NCBI GenBank assembly: GCA_963794415.1
Contig: CAWCDI010000001.1
Location: 806,001-870,000, forward strand
Direction: 5' to 3'
DNA length: 64,000 nucleotides
DNA from: CAVPTL01 sp963794415
GTDB taxonomy: Bacteria; Actinomycetota; Thermoleophilia; Gaiellales; JAICJC01
Shown here in pieces: positions 24,482 to 31,631 of this stretch. Under the pieces are notes generated by a model. That model was not told the DNA's origin. It did not search any database and saw only the letters and a program-made list of their open reading frames with translations. Position 1 is the first letter of the stretch. The number at the start of each line of letters is the position of its first letter. A program made the position numbers and the translations under genes.

Positions 24482-25178
24482 CCTGGCGGTGGCCGGCGTC
24501 GAGCCGGTGGGTGCCTACACGCTGCTTCGCCTCGCACGCGACGGCGGCGACGTCGGCGGCCCGGGCCAGTTCTTCATGCTCACAGCCGAGCCCGGCCCTG
24601 CCGGCGCCTACCTGCCGCGGGCGCTCTCGCCCGCGTGGGCCAACGACGACGAGCTCGCGTTCCTGCTCGACATCCACGGTGCCGGCCTGCAGGCGATCGC
24701 CGAGGCGCCGTCCGTGAACCTGCTCGGCCCGCTGGGAGCGGGCTTCACCATCACCCCTGGGCCGGCGATCCTGGTGGGGGGCGGCATCGGTGCAGCGGTG
24801 CTCCCGTGGCTGCGCGAGCAGCTCCAGCCCGAACACCAGGTCACCACCGTGCTCGGCTTCCGCTCGGAGGCATATGCGGTGTGCTCCGCGCTGGTCGATC
24901 CCGAAGCCACGGTGGTGCTCGACCCCACGGTGGTGACCGAGCCGCTCGCCGGGCTGCTCGACCCGGGATCGACGGTGTATGCGTGCGGGCCCGATCCCAT
25001 GCTCCAGGCGGTGGCCGGGCTCTGCGCGCTTCACGGCGTGCCGTGCCAGCTGGCCATGGAGGCGCCGATGGCGTGCGGCTACGGAGCGTGCTTCGGCTGC
25101 GCGGTGCGCATCGACGGCGAGCTGAAGCGGCTGTGCATCGAAGGGCCTGTGCTGGAGGCGAGCCGTGTCCTTGCCTGA
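24462..25178 (+). CDS. pyrK: dihydroorotate dehydrogenase electron-transfer subunit (PyrK type)
   Basis: Iron-sulfur flavoprotein that passes electrons from class 1B PyrD to NAD+. The N-terminal FAD-binding barrel contains GQFFMLTAEPG and YLPRALSPA; the NAD-binding part has LVGGGIGAAVLPW and YACGPDPMLQAV. The C-terminal 2Fe-2S cluster ligands lie in MACGYGACFGCAVRIDG and RLCIEGPV. 238 residues. The ATG at 24462 overlaps carB by 20 bp; pyrD starts 14 bp before its stop. It implies that PyrD is the NAD-linked 1B form. Confidence 0.88.
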   Translation: MQLQPRSLAVAGVEPVGAYTLLRLARDGGDVGGPGQFFMLTAEPGPAGAYLPRALSPAWANDDELAFLLDIHGAGLQAIAEAPSVNLLGPLGAGFTITPGPAILVGGGIGAAVLPWLREQLQPEHQVTTVLGFRSEAYAVCSALVDPEATVVLDPTVVTEPLAGLLDPGSTVYACGPDPMLQAVAGLCALHGVPCQLAMEAPMACGYGACFGCAVRIDGELKRLCIEGPVLEASRVLA

Positions 25179-26111
25179 CCAGACTGCGTCGCTTGCAACC
25201 GAGCTCTGCGGCATCCAGCTCGAGAATCCGCTGGTGAACGGATCCGGCACGCTGGATGCGCTCACTGCCGGCACGCTCGGCCTCGGCGGATTCGTGTCGA
25301 AGACCGTCACGCTGAATCCGCGCGAGGGCAACGCGCCGCCGCGCATCGGCGAGGCCACGGGCGGCATGATCAACTCCATCGGCCTCGCGAACCCCGGGCT
25401 CGATCGGTTCTGCCGGGAGTACCTGCCCAGGCTCACTGCGCTCGGAGTGCCGCTGATCGTGAGCGTGGGGGCTTCGCCCCGGAGGAGTACGCAATCGCAG
25501 TGGCCCGGATCGGGGCCGACCCCGGCGTCCGCGCGATCGAGCTCAACGTGTCGTGCCCGAATGTCGAGAGCGGGTGCATCTCGATCGGGAGCGACTCGGC
25601 CGAGACGCGGAGCCTCGTCGAGCGCTGCCGGCTCGAGACCGGCCTGCCGATCCTGGTGAAGCTCTCGCCGAATGTCGCCGATATCGGCGCGATCGCGGAG
25701 GCCGCTGCCGAGGGTGGCGCCGCGGGCCTCGTGGTGGTCAACACGTTGCGGGGAATCGCACTCGACCGGGAGACGTTGCAGCCGCTCCTCGGCGGCGGCG
25801 GTGGCGGGCTCTCGGGACCGGCCATAAAGCCCGTCGGGCTCCATGCAGTTCATCGCGTGTACGAGTGCACCGGGCTGCCGGTGGTGGGCATGGGCGGCGT
25901 GGCCTCGACGCAGGACGTCCTCGAATATCTCGCTGCAGGTGCCGCGATTGTGGGCATCGGCACGACGCTCTTTGGAAAGCCCTGGATACCAACCGAGATC
26001 CTGACCGATATGCCTCGCGAGTTGGGCCGCCGAGGTCTGACAAGGGTGTCAGAGCTTGTTGGAAGAGCCCATAACCCGGAACCTAAGGCTCTACAAAAGA
26101 TTGAGCGTTGA
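25165..26111 (+). pseudogene. pyrD: dihydroorotate dehydrogenase (class 1B), interrupted by a one-base deletion
   Basis: FMN enzyme oxidising dihydroorotate to orotate. The first part (from GTG 25165, MSLPDQTASLATEL to GVPLIVSV) and the second part (ARIGADPGVRAIELNVSCPNV to the end at 26111) are both normal PyrD sequence, including the FMN-site SCPN motif and GGMINSIGLANPG. They lie in different frames. The break is at the G5 run 25467-25471: one more G gives VGGFAPEEYAIAVARIGADP and a normal 315-residue protein. As the gene is needed for the pathway and the event is in a homopolymer, a sequencing error is likelier than true loss. Confidence 0.85.
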
Positions 26112-26149
26112 CATGCCAGATTTCCCATGTTCAAGCCGTTTGCACCCGG

Positions 26150-26177
26150 TTGCACGGGGCGCACAGGGCTGTATAAT
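26150..26177 (+). promoter_or_regulatory. strong promoter of mihF
   Basis: TTGCAC (26150-26155), 16 nt, perfect TATAAT (26172-26177), the only exact consensus -10 noticed in the window. Transcription should start around 26184, a few bases before the ATG at 26189, fitting an abundant nucleoid protein. Confidence 0.7.
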
Positions 26178-26188
26178 CGCTCCTCACG

Positions 26189-26518
26189 ATGATGCTCGAA
26201 ACGCTCACCCAAGCACCCTCCCGTTCGCTCGACCAACGCATGGAAGCGCTCAACCGCGCCAACGAAATTCGCGTCGCGCGGGCGCAGTTGAAGCGCGACT
26301 TGAAGCTTCGCCGCGTGCGCATCGAACAGGTGATCGCGGATCCCCCCGAGTACGTCCTCACCGCAAAGGTGTACGACATGCTGGTGGCTGTTCCGCGCCT
26401 CGGCCGGGTCAAGGTCGGCCGCCTGCTCACGCAGTGCCGCATCAGCCAGTCGAAGACCGTCGGCGGACTCTCGGAGCGCCAGCGCACCGAGTTGCTCGAC
26501 ATGTTCCGCCAGAGCTGA
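26189..26518 (+). CDS. mihF: integration host factor, actinobacterial type (mIHF)
   Basis: DNA-bending nucleoid-associated protein of the mIHF family, which is restricted to actinobacteria and unrelated in fold to enterobacterial IHF. The 109-residue sequence has the basic helix RVARAQLKRDLKLRRVRIEQ, the conserved VYDMLVAVPRLGRVKVGRLL (a helix-two turn-helix DNA contact) and CRISQSKTVGGLSERQR. It sits just before gmk and rpoZ, the conserved actinobacterial order. In that order pyrF usually precedes it; here pyrD does, and no pyrF is seen. Confidence 0.92.
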   Translation: MMLETLTQAPSRSLDQRMEALNRANEIRVARAQLKRDLKLRRVRIEQVIADPPEYVLTAKVYDMLVAVPRLGRVKVGRLLTQCRISQSKTVGGLSERQRTELLDMFRQS

Positions 26519-26537
26519 ATCCCGCGCGGTCTGCACG

Positions 26538-27113
26538 GTGAGCTCGCGGCTGTTCGTGATCGCCGGCCCGTCGGGCGTGGGCAAGGGCACGCTCATCGCG
26601 CGCGTGCTGAAGGACATGCCCGAGCTGGTCGTCGCGACCTCGGCCACCACCCGCAGCATGCGGGCCACCGAGCGCGATGGGGTGGAGTACCACTTCCTCA
26701 CCGACGAGGAGTTCGACCGGCGTGTGGGGGAGGGCGAGTTTCTCGAGCATGTAACCTATGTGGGTAACCGGTACGGCACGCTGCGCAGCGAGGTCGAACG
26801 GCGGCTCGCGGATGGTCAGAGCGTGGTGCTCGAGATCGAGGTCGTGGGTGCCCGCGAGATCAAGCGCCAGATGCCCGAAGCGGTGACAGTGTTTGTTGCT
26901 CCCCCGAACATGGAGGAGCTCGAGCGCCGACTGGCGGGCCGCGACACCGATCCGCCCGAGGTGATTCGAAACCGGCTGGCCATCGCCCGGGATGAGCTTG
27001 CAGAGAGACCCACGTTCGACCACGTGATCGTGAACCACGACGCCGACACCGCCGCCCGCGAGCTTGAATCAGTCGTCCGGGCGGAGATTGCCAACGAGGA
27101 GCGCACCACATGA
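26538..27113 (+). CDS. gmk: guanylate kinase
   Basis: Phosphorylates GMP to GDP. P-loop FVIAGPSGVGKGTLI, the GMP-binding ATSATTRSMRATERDGVEYHF and the lid region RNRLAIARDEL are present in a 191-residue protein of normal size. It starts with GTG at 26538, 19 nt after mihF, and ends at an ATGA overlap with rpoZ. Confidence 0.94.
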   Translation: MSSRLFVIAGPSGVGKGTLIARVLKDMPELVVATSATTRSMRATERDGVEYHFLTDEEFDRRVGEGEFLEHVTYVGNRYGTLRSEVERRLADGQSVVLEIEVVGAREIKRQMPEAVTVFVAPPNMEELERRLAGRDTDPPEVIRNRLAIARDELAERPTFDHVIVNHDADTAARELESVVRAEIANEERTT

Positions 27114-27343
27114 TCTACCCGAAGATCGACAAACTGCTCGAGCACACCGACTCGAAGTACGCCCTGGTGATTGCCGCCGCCAAGCGGACCCGCCAGATCA
27201 ACGACTACCACCATCAGCTCGGCGAGGGCAGCTTCGAGAACTTCCCGCCGCCGCTGGTCGAGTCGCGCTCCAAGAACTTCCTGACGATGGCCCTCGAGGA
27301 GATTGCCGAGGGCAAGCTCATCGTCGGCAAGTCCTCGATCTAG
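27110..27343 (+). CDS. rpoZ: RNA polymerase omega subunit
   Basis: Small (77-residue) RNA polymerase subunit that helps assemble beta-prime. The conserved core YALVIAAAKRTRQINDY and the C-terminal KNFLTMALEEIAEGKL match the actinobacterial omega family. It overlaps gmk by ATGA. Confidence 0.92.
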   Translation: MIYPKIDKLLEHTDSKYALVIAAAKRTRQINDYHHQLGEGSFENFPPPLVESRSKNFLTMALEEIAEGKLIVGKSSI

Positions 27344-27355
27344 GTTCGCGCGCGC

Positions 27356-28126
27356 TCAGCCATCCTCGATGGCGTGGAAGCGCCCGGTGGGCTGGATGTG
27401 CGACACCAGCCCGCCGGCGGCGCTCCACCGGTGGATCGCGATGCCGGGCGGCTCATCCACCATCCTGATGTTCGCTCCCGGCTGAAAGGTCAGCTCGAGC
27501 TGCACGGTGGCGCTCGGGCACACCACCACCGGCACCCGGCCGGAGCGCCCTGTCATGGTGCGATGCAGATGCCCTGCGATCACCGCCTGCACGTGGTCGT
27601 GCTGCTCCAGCATGGCGTCGAACCCGGGGATGCCCGCGAGCCGTAGGTCGTCCATGGCGGTGATGCCCGTCACAATCGGGGGATGGTGGATCGCGACGAT
27701 CACGGGCGTTCCCGCGAGCTCTCCCAGCCGTGCGTCGATCCACTCCAACCGGCCCTCGTCGAGTGCGCCGGCATCGCTCCCGGGGACGATCGAGTCGCAG
27801 AGCACGACCTTCAGCTCCCCGAGGTCGGCCACATACTGGCGATGCACGCCGGCGGCGGGCCGGCCAAACGCTTCGGCCATCGCCTCACGATCGTCGTGAT
27901 TTCCCGGAATCGCGTGGAGGGGAGCGCTGATCGGTGCCAGGAGCTGCGCCGCGCGAGCGTACGACTCCGGGGCGCCGTCATCCACGATGTCACCGGTGAT
28001 CACCACCGCCGCCGGGGCCGGCCAGAGCGCGTTCACGCACTCGACGGCCGCCTGCACGCCGCGGGCTGCGCGGTCGCCCTGGGGGCCGCTGGTGACGTGC
28101 AAGTCGGTGAGCTGGGCGATGAGCAC
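27356..28126 (-). CDS. CpdA-like metallophosphoesterase (cyclic nucleotide phosphodiesterase family)
   Basis: Calcineurin-like phosphoesterase of 256 residues. The dinuclear metal motifs appear in order: QLTDLHV (DxH), VVITGDIVDDG (GDxxD), AIPGNHDDREA (GNHD), VAIHHPP and VIAGHLHRTM (GHxH). This set and length fit the CpdA/Icc class of 3',5'-cyclic nucleotide phosphodiesterases, though specificity must be shown. The GTG at 28126 is preceded by TAGAGT and 6 nt, a leaderless arrangement. It is inserted, reversed, between rpoZ and coaBC, which are adjacent in many actinobacteria. Confidence 0.85.
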   Translation of the reverse strand: MLIAQLTDLHVTSGPQGDRAARGVQAAVECVNALWPAPAAVVITGDIVDDGAPESYARAAQLLAPISAPLHAIPGNHDDREAMAEAFGRPAAGVHRQYVADLGELKVVLCDSIVPGSDAGALDEGRLEWIDARLGELAGTPVIVAIHHPPIVTGITAMDDLRLAGIPGFDAMLEQHDHVQAVIAGHLHRTMTGRSGRVPVVVCPSATVQLELTFQPGANIRMVDEPPGIAIHRWSAAGGLVSHIQPTGRFHAIEDG

Positions 28127-28132
28127 GCGGCA

Positions 28133-28138
28133 ACTCTA
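28133..28138 (-). promoter_or_regulatory. -10 element of a leaderless promoter for the phosphodiesterase gene
   Basis: Minus-strand TAGAGT, 6 nt, then the GTG at 28126. No Shine-Dalgarno sequence intervenes. Confidence 0.5.
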
Positions 28139-28200
28139 CGGGCTGCCCCGGCTGGGCAAACGGAGTCGCGCGCGAGAGTGGCTTCATGCACACTACGACC

Positions 28201-29385
28201 ATGATCATCGTGGGGGTGTGCGGCGGGATCGCGGCGTACAAGGCGTGCGAGCTCGTCCGGGTGCTGGTCGGAGCAGGGCATGACGTGCAGGTGATCCAGA
28301 CGCCTGACTCGCGGCGCTTCGTTGGTCCCACGACGTTTGCAGCCCTCTCCCGCCGGCCGGTGCTGACCGACGACGGAAGCGACGTCTTTCCCCATCTGGA
28401 GGCCTCTGCGCAGGCAGCGCTCCTCTGCATCGCGCCACTCACCGCTACCACCATGGCCCGCATGGCCCACGGCGAGGCCTCGAACGTCCTGACGGCAACC
28501 GCGCTCGCGTTCACCGGGCCGGTCATCGCCGCCCCGGCCATGAACCCGCGCATGTGGCTCGCTCCCGCGACCCAGGAGAACGCCGCGCTGCTGCTTACCC
28601 GCGGGGTGGAGTTCGTCGGCCCCGCGCACGGCGACACCGCCGAGGGCGAGATCGGCGTCGGCCGCATGGCCGAGCCCGATGCGATCGCCGCGGCGGTGGG
28701 CAACCGGATCGAGTCGAGCCGCGCCCTCGACGGCAAGCGCGTGCTCGTGACCGCCGGCGGCACGCGTGAGGCGCTCGACGCCGTGCGGTACGTGGGCAAC
28801 CGCTCGAGCGGCAAGATGGGCGCCGCGGTCGCCGACGAGGCGGCCCGCAGGGGCGCCGACGTGACGCTGATCCGGGCCGGGGCGGCTGTGGCTCCCAGCG
28901 CCGGGATGCGCGTGCTGCACGCGGAGTCGGCGCAGGATCTCGAGCGGGTGACGCTGGCGGAGGCCGCGAACGCCGACATCGTGGTCATGTCGGCTGCCGT
29001 CGCCGACTACCGGCCCGTCTCGGCCGACTCCGGGAAGCGCACGAAGTCGGGCGACCGCTGGCTGGTCGAGCTCGAGCCCACCACCGACATCCTGGCGCGG
29101 CTCGGTGAGCTCCGCGGGCCGGGCCAGCTCCTGATCGGCTTTGCCGCCGAGCATGGCGACGGCGCGGGAGAGCGGGCCCGTGCGAAGCTTCAGCGCAAGG
29201 GAGCCGACATGATCGTCATGAACGACGTGAGCCGTCCCGGGATCGGCTTCGACGCAGAGTCCAACGAGGTCACGCTCATCACTCCCGACGGCGAGCAGCA
29301 CGTTTCCCGCAGGTCGAAGCAGGCGTGCGCGTCTGCGATGTGGGATGCGGTCCAGCGATCCGTTCGCATGGGTGCGACCGTATAA
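28201..29385 (+). CDS. coaBC: bifunctional phosphopantothenoylcysteine decarboxylase / phosphopantothenate-cysteine ligase
   Basis: Carries out two steps of coenzyme A synthesis. The N-terminal CoaC flavoprotein domain has GVCGGIAAYKACELVR, the active-site His in FPHLEAS and APAMNPRMW. The C-terminal CoaB domain has VLVTAGGTREALDAVRYVGN, RSSGKMG and VMSAAVADYRP. From the ATG at 28201 it has 394 residues. The flexible CoaC loop, where Escherichia coli has an active-site Cys in an ACG motif, reads GDTAEGEIGVGRM here, with Glu in place of Cys. Such variation may be common in actinobacteria, so loss of activity is not implied. Confidence 0.92.
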   Translation: MIIVGVCGGIAAYKACELVRVLVGAGHDVQVIQTPDSRRFVGPTTFAALSRRPVLTDDGSDVFPHLEASAQAALLCIAPLTATTMARMAHGEASNVLTATALAFTGPVIAAPAMNPRMWLAPATQENAALLLTRGVEFVGPAHGDTAEGEIGVGRMAEPDAIAAAVGNRIESSRALDGKRVLVTAGGTREALDAVRYVGNRSSGKMGAAVADEAARRGADVTLIRAGAAVAPSAGMRVLHAESAQDLERVTLAEAANADIVVMSAAVADYRPVSADSGKRTKSGDRWLVELEPTTDILARLGELRGPGQLLIGFAAEHGDGAGERARAKLQRKGADMIVMNDVSRPGIGFDAESNEVTLITPDGEQHVSRRSKQACASAMWDAVQRSVRMGATV

Positions 29386-29413
29386 CCGACCAACACCGGC
29401 AGGAGGACGAACC

Positions 29414-30391
29414 GTGGAGACACCCCAAGTCAAGGACGAAGCCACCTCAGCGGCAATCATGGCCGCGGGCGACACGGCGCGGCGGGTGGTCGAGAACGTC
29501 TCGCGGGTGATCCACGCTCCGTCCGAGCTCCTGGAGCGCTGTGTCCTTGCCCTGCTCTGCGAGGGCCACATCATCCTCGAGGACTTCCCGGGCGTCGGCA
29601 AGACGATGCTTGCCAAGTCCATCGCGCGCTCCCTCGACTGCGAGTTCGCCCGCGTGCAGGCGACGCCCGACCTGCTGCCTTCAGACATCACGGGCGTGAG
29701 CGTGTTCAACCTGCAGGGCGACGAGTTCGACTTCAAGCCCGGCCCGGTGTTCGCCAACCTGGTGCTGGTCGACGAGATCAACCGCGCGTCGCCGAAGACC
29801 CAGTCGGCGCTCCTTGAGTGCATGCAGGAGGCCCAGGTGACGGTCGACGGCCACACCCACCCGCTTGCCCGGCCGTTCATGGTGATCGCCACCCAGAACC
29901 CCATCGAGTACGAGGGGACGTTCCCGCTCCCCGAGGCGCAGCTCGACCGCTTCACGATGCTCCTGACGCTGGGCTATCCGGGCCCGGACGAGGAGGCCCA
30001 GATGCTCTCCGAGCACGCCGCGCGCGAGCCGCTCGACGAGCTCGAAGCGGTCACGACCGCCCCGGAGCTCGAGGCCGCCATCGCAGCGGTCAAGGAGGTG
30101 TTCGTCGAGGAGAGCCTGCACCGCTACGTCGTCTCGATCGTGCGCCACACCCGCGGCGACGCCCGCCTCGCCCTGGGCGCGAGCCCGCGGTCGGGCATCT
30201 CGCTGCTGCGGGTCGCAAAGGCCTATGCAGCGCTTCGCGGACGCGACTACGTGATCCCATCCGACATCAAGGACGTCGCGGTGGACGTGCTCTCTCACCG
30301 CGTGATCCTCGCCGCCGAGTCACGCACCGCGGGGGTGCTGGCCGCAGACATCATCCAGGAGGCGGTCGACCGCACCCCGGTGCCGGTGTGA
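29414..30391 (+). CDS. MoxR-family AAA+ ATPase
   Basis: Chaperone-type AAA+ ATPase of the MoxR family, which acts on metal or partner insertion into von Willebrand or DUF58 proteins. Walker A is EDFPGVGKTMLAKSIA, Walker B NLVLVDEINRASPKTQ, and the sensor/arginine region includes IATQNPIEYEGTFPLPEAQL. The GTG at 29414 is chosen because GGAGG sits 7 nt upstream, giving 325 residues. It is followed by DUF58 and transglutaminase genes, the usual MoxR-DUF58-TgpA module. Confidence 0.92.
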   Translation: METPQVKDEATSAAIMAAGDTARRVVENVSRVIHAPSELLERCVLALLCEGHIILEDFPGVGKTMLAKSIARSLDCEFARVQATPDLLPSDITGVSVFNLQGDEFDFKPGPVFANLVLVDEINRASPKTQSALLECMQEAQVTVDGHTHPLARPFMVIATQNPIEYEGTFPLPEAQLDRFTMLLTLGYPGPDEEAQMLSEHAAREPLDELEAVTTAPELEAAIAAVKEVFVEESLHRYVVSIVRHTRGDARLALGASPRSGISLLRVAKAYAALRGRDYVIPSDIKDVAVDVLSHRVILAAESRTAGVLAADIIQEAVDRTPVPV

Positions 30392-30401
30392 GGCAGCCGC
30401 A

Positions 30402-31631
30402 GTGCTGACCCGCACGGGGAAACGCACGCTGGCAGCGTCCATCGTGCTCTACATCGCTGCCTGGGGCTTCGGCACGCAGGCGCTCTTCCCGATCGCCGTG
30501 GGGCTGATGCTCGCGCCCATCATCGCCGTCGTCTGGGTGCGGACGTTCACGCGGCCGGTGCGCCTTCGCCGCACGCTCGGCCAGCACGAGATGGTGGAGG
30601 GGACGACCGTGAAGATCGGGCTCGAGGTGCGCCCGGAGGCAGGCCCGCTGCCCGCCCGCGCGACGCTGGTCGACCATCTCGGTGACGATCAGATCCTCAC
30701 GGCCGAGCTCGTCCGGCTCGGGAAGCGCCTGAAGGGCAGCCACGTGCTGCAGTCGGCCCCGCGCGGCCGCTACCGGCTGCACGGCGCCCAACTCGTGCTG
30801 TCGGATCCGTTCGGCCTGGCCCGGTCGCTGGTACCGGTCGAGCGCACCGACGCCGTGCTCGTCTACCCGCGGGTCTACCAGCTCGACAGCCTCTTCACCG
30901 ACGCCGGCGCGGGCGGGGGAGACGCCTCGCGGATGCTCCTGCACCGCACCTCGGGCTACGACCTGCACTCGATCCGCGACTACCAGACCGGCGAGAGCCT
31001 TCGGCGCGTGCACTGGCGGTCCACCGCCCGCCGCCGAAAGCTGATGGTCAAGGAGCTCGAGGATTCTCCGCGCGACGAAGCCGCCGTCCTGCTCGACGGC
31101 GACGCCGCGGGCCAGGTCGGCCCGTTCGGGAACACCAGCTTCGACGTGCAGGTGCGGGCTGCGGCCTCCGTGCTCACGCGCCTGGCCGAGGGCGGGCAGC
31201 GCTGCTCGCTGGTGATCCAGTCCGGCGACCGGCAGCGCATCCGCCTCGGCACCGGCTCCGACAACATGGGCACCGCGATGGCCGCCCTCGCCGTGGTGCG
31301 CGCCGGCGGCACGCTGCCGCTGCACATCACCCTCGGCGATGCCGCGAGCGGCGGCGACGCCGTCGATGCCGCCCGGATCTACGTGATCACCTCGGTGATG
31401 ACGCCTGCCCTCGCAGAGCGGCTGCTGCAGCTGAGCGGCGCACGGCGCGAGGTGGCGGTGGTGTGGGTGGATGCGGCCTCGTTTGCCAACGGCGGGATGG
31501 TGACGTCGGCCGAGTCCGCGGCGCTTCGGCTGACGACGTCGGGCGTGCTGGTCACCCGCGTGCGCTCGAACGACGACCTCGGTCACATGCTGTCGCGATC
31601 GAGCGCAGTCCGGATGGCCGTCAATGCGTAG
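30402..31631 (+). CDS. DUF58 domain membrane-anchored protein
   Basis: Partner protein of MoxR ATPases with two N-terminal membrane helices (about residues 9-45) and a soluble DUF58 domain. The family motif YDLHSIRDYQTGESLRRVHW (containing R-Y/D-G/T-D-RxIhW-like spacing) is clear at about residue 185. 409 residues. It starts at GTG 30402, 10 nt after moxR, and overlaps the transglutaminase gene by 8 bp. The function is not known beyond its genomic association with envelope stress or assembly. Confidence 0.87.
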   Translation: MLTRTGKRTLAASIVLYIAAWGFGTQALFPIAVGLMLAPIIAVVWVRTFTRPVRLRRTLGQHEMVEGTTVKIGLEVRPEAGPLPARATLVDHLGDDQILTAELVRLGKRLKGSHVLQSAPRGRYRLHGAQLVLSDPFGLARSLVPVERTDAVLVYPRVYQLDSLFTDAGAGGGDASRMLLHRTSGYDLHSIRDYQTGESLRRVHWRSTARRRKLMVKELEDSPRDEAAVLLDGDAAGQVGPFGNTSFDVQVRAAASVLTRLAEGGQRCSLVIQSGDRQRIRLGTGSDNMGTAMAALAVVRAGGTLPLHITLGDAASGGDAVDAARIYVITSVMTPALAERLLQLSGARREVAVVWVDAASFANGGMVTSAESAALRLTTSGVLVTRVRSNDDLGHMLSRSSAVRMAVNA

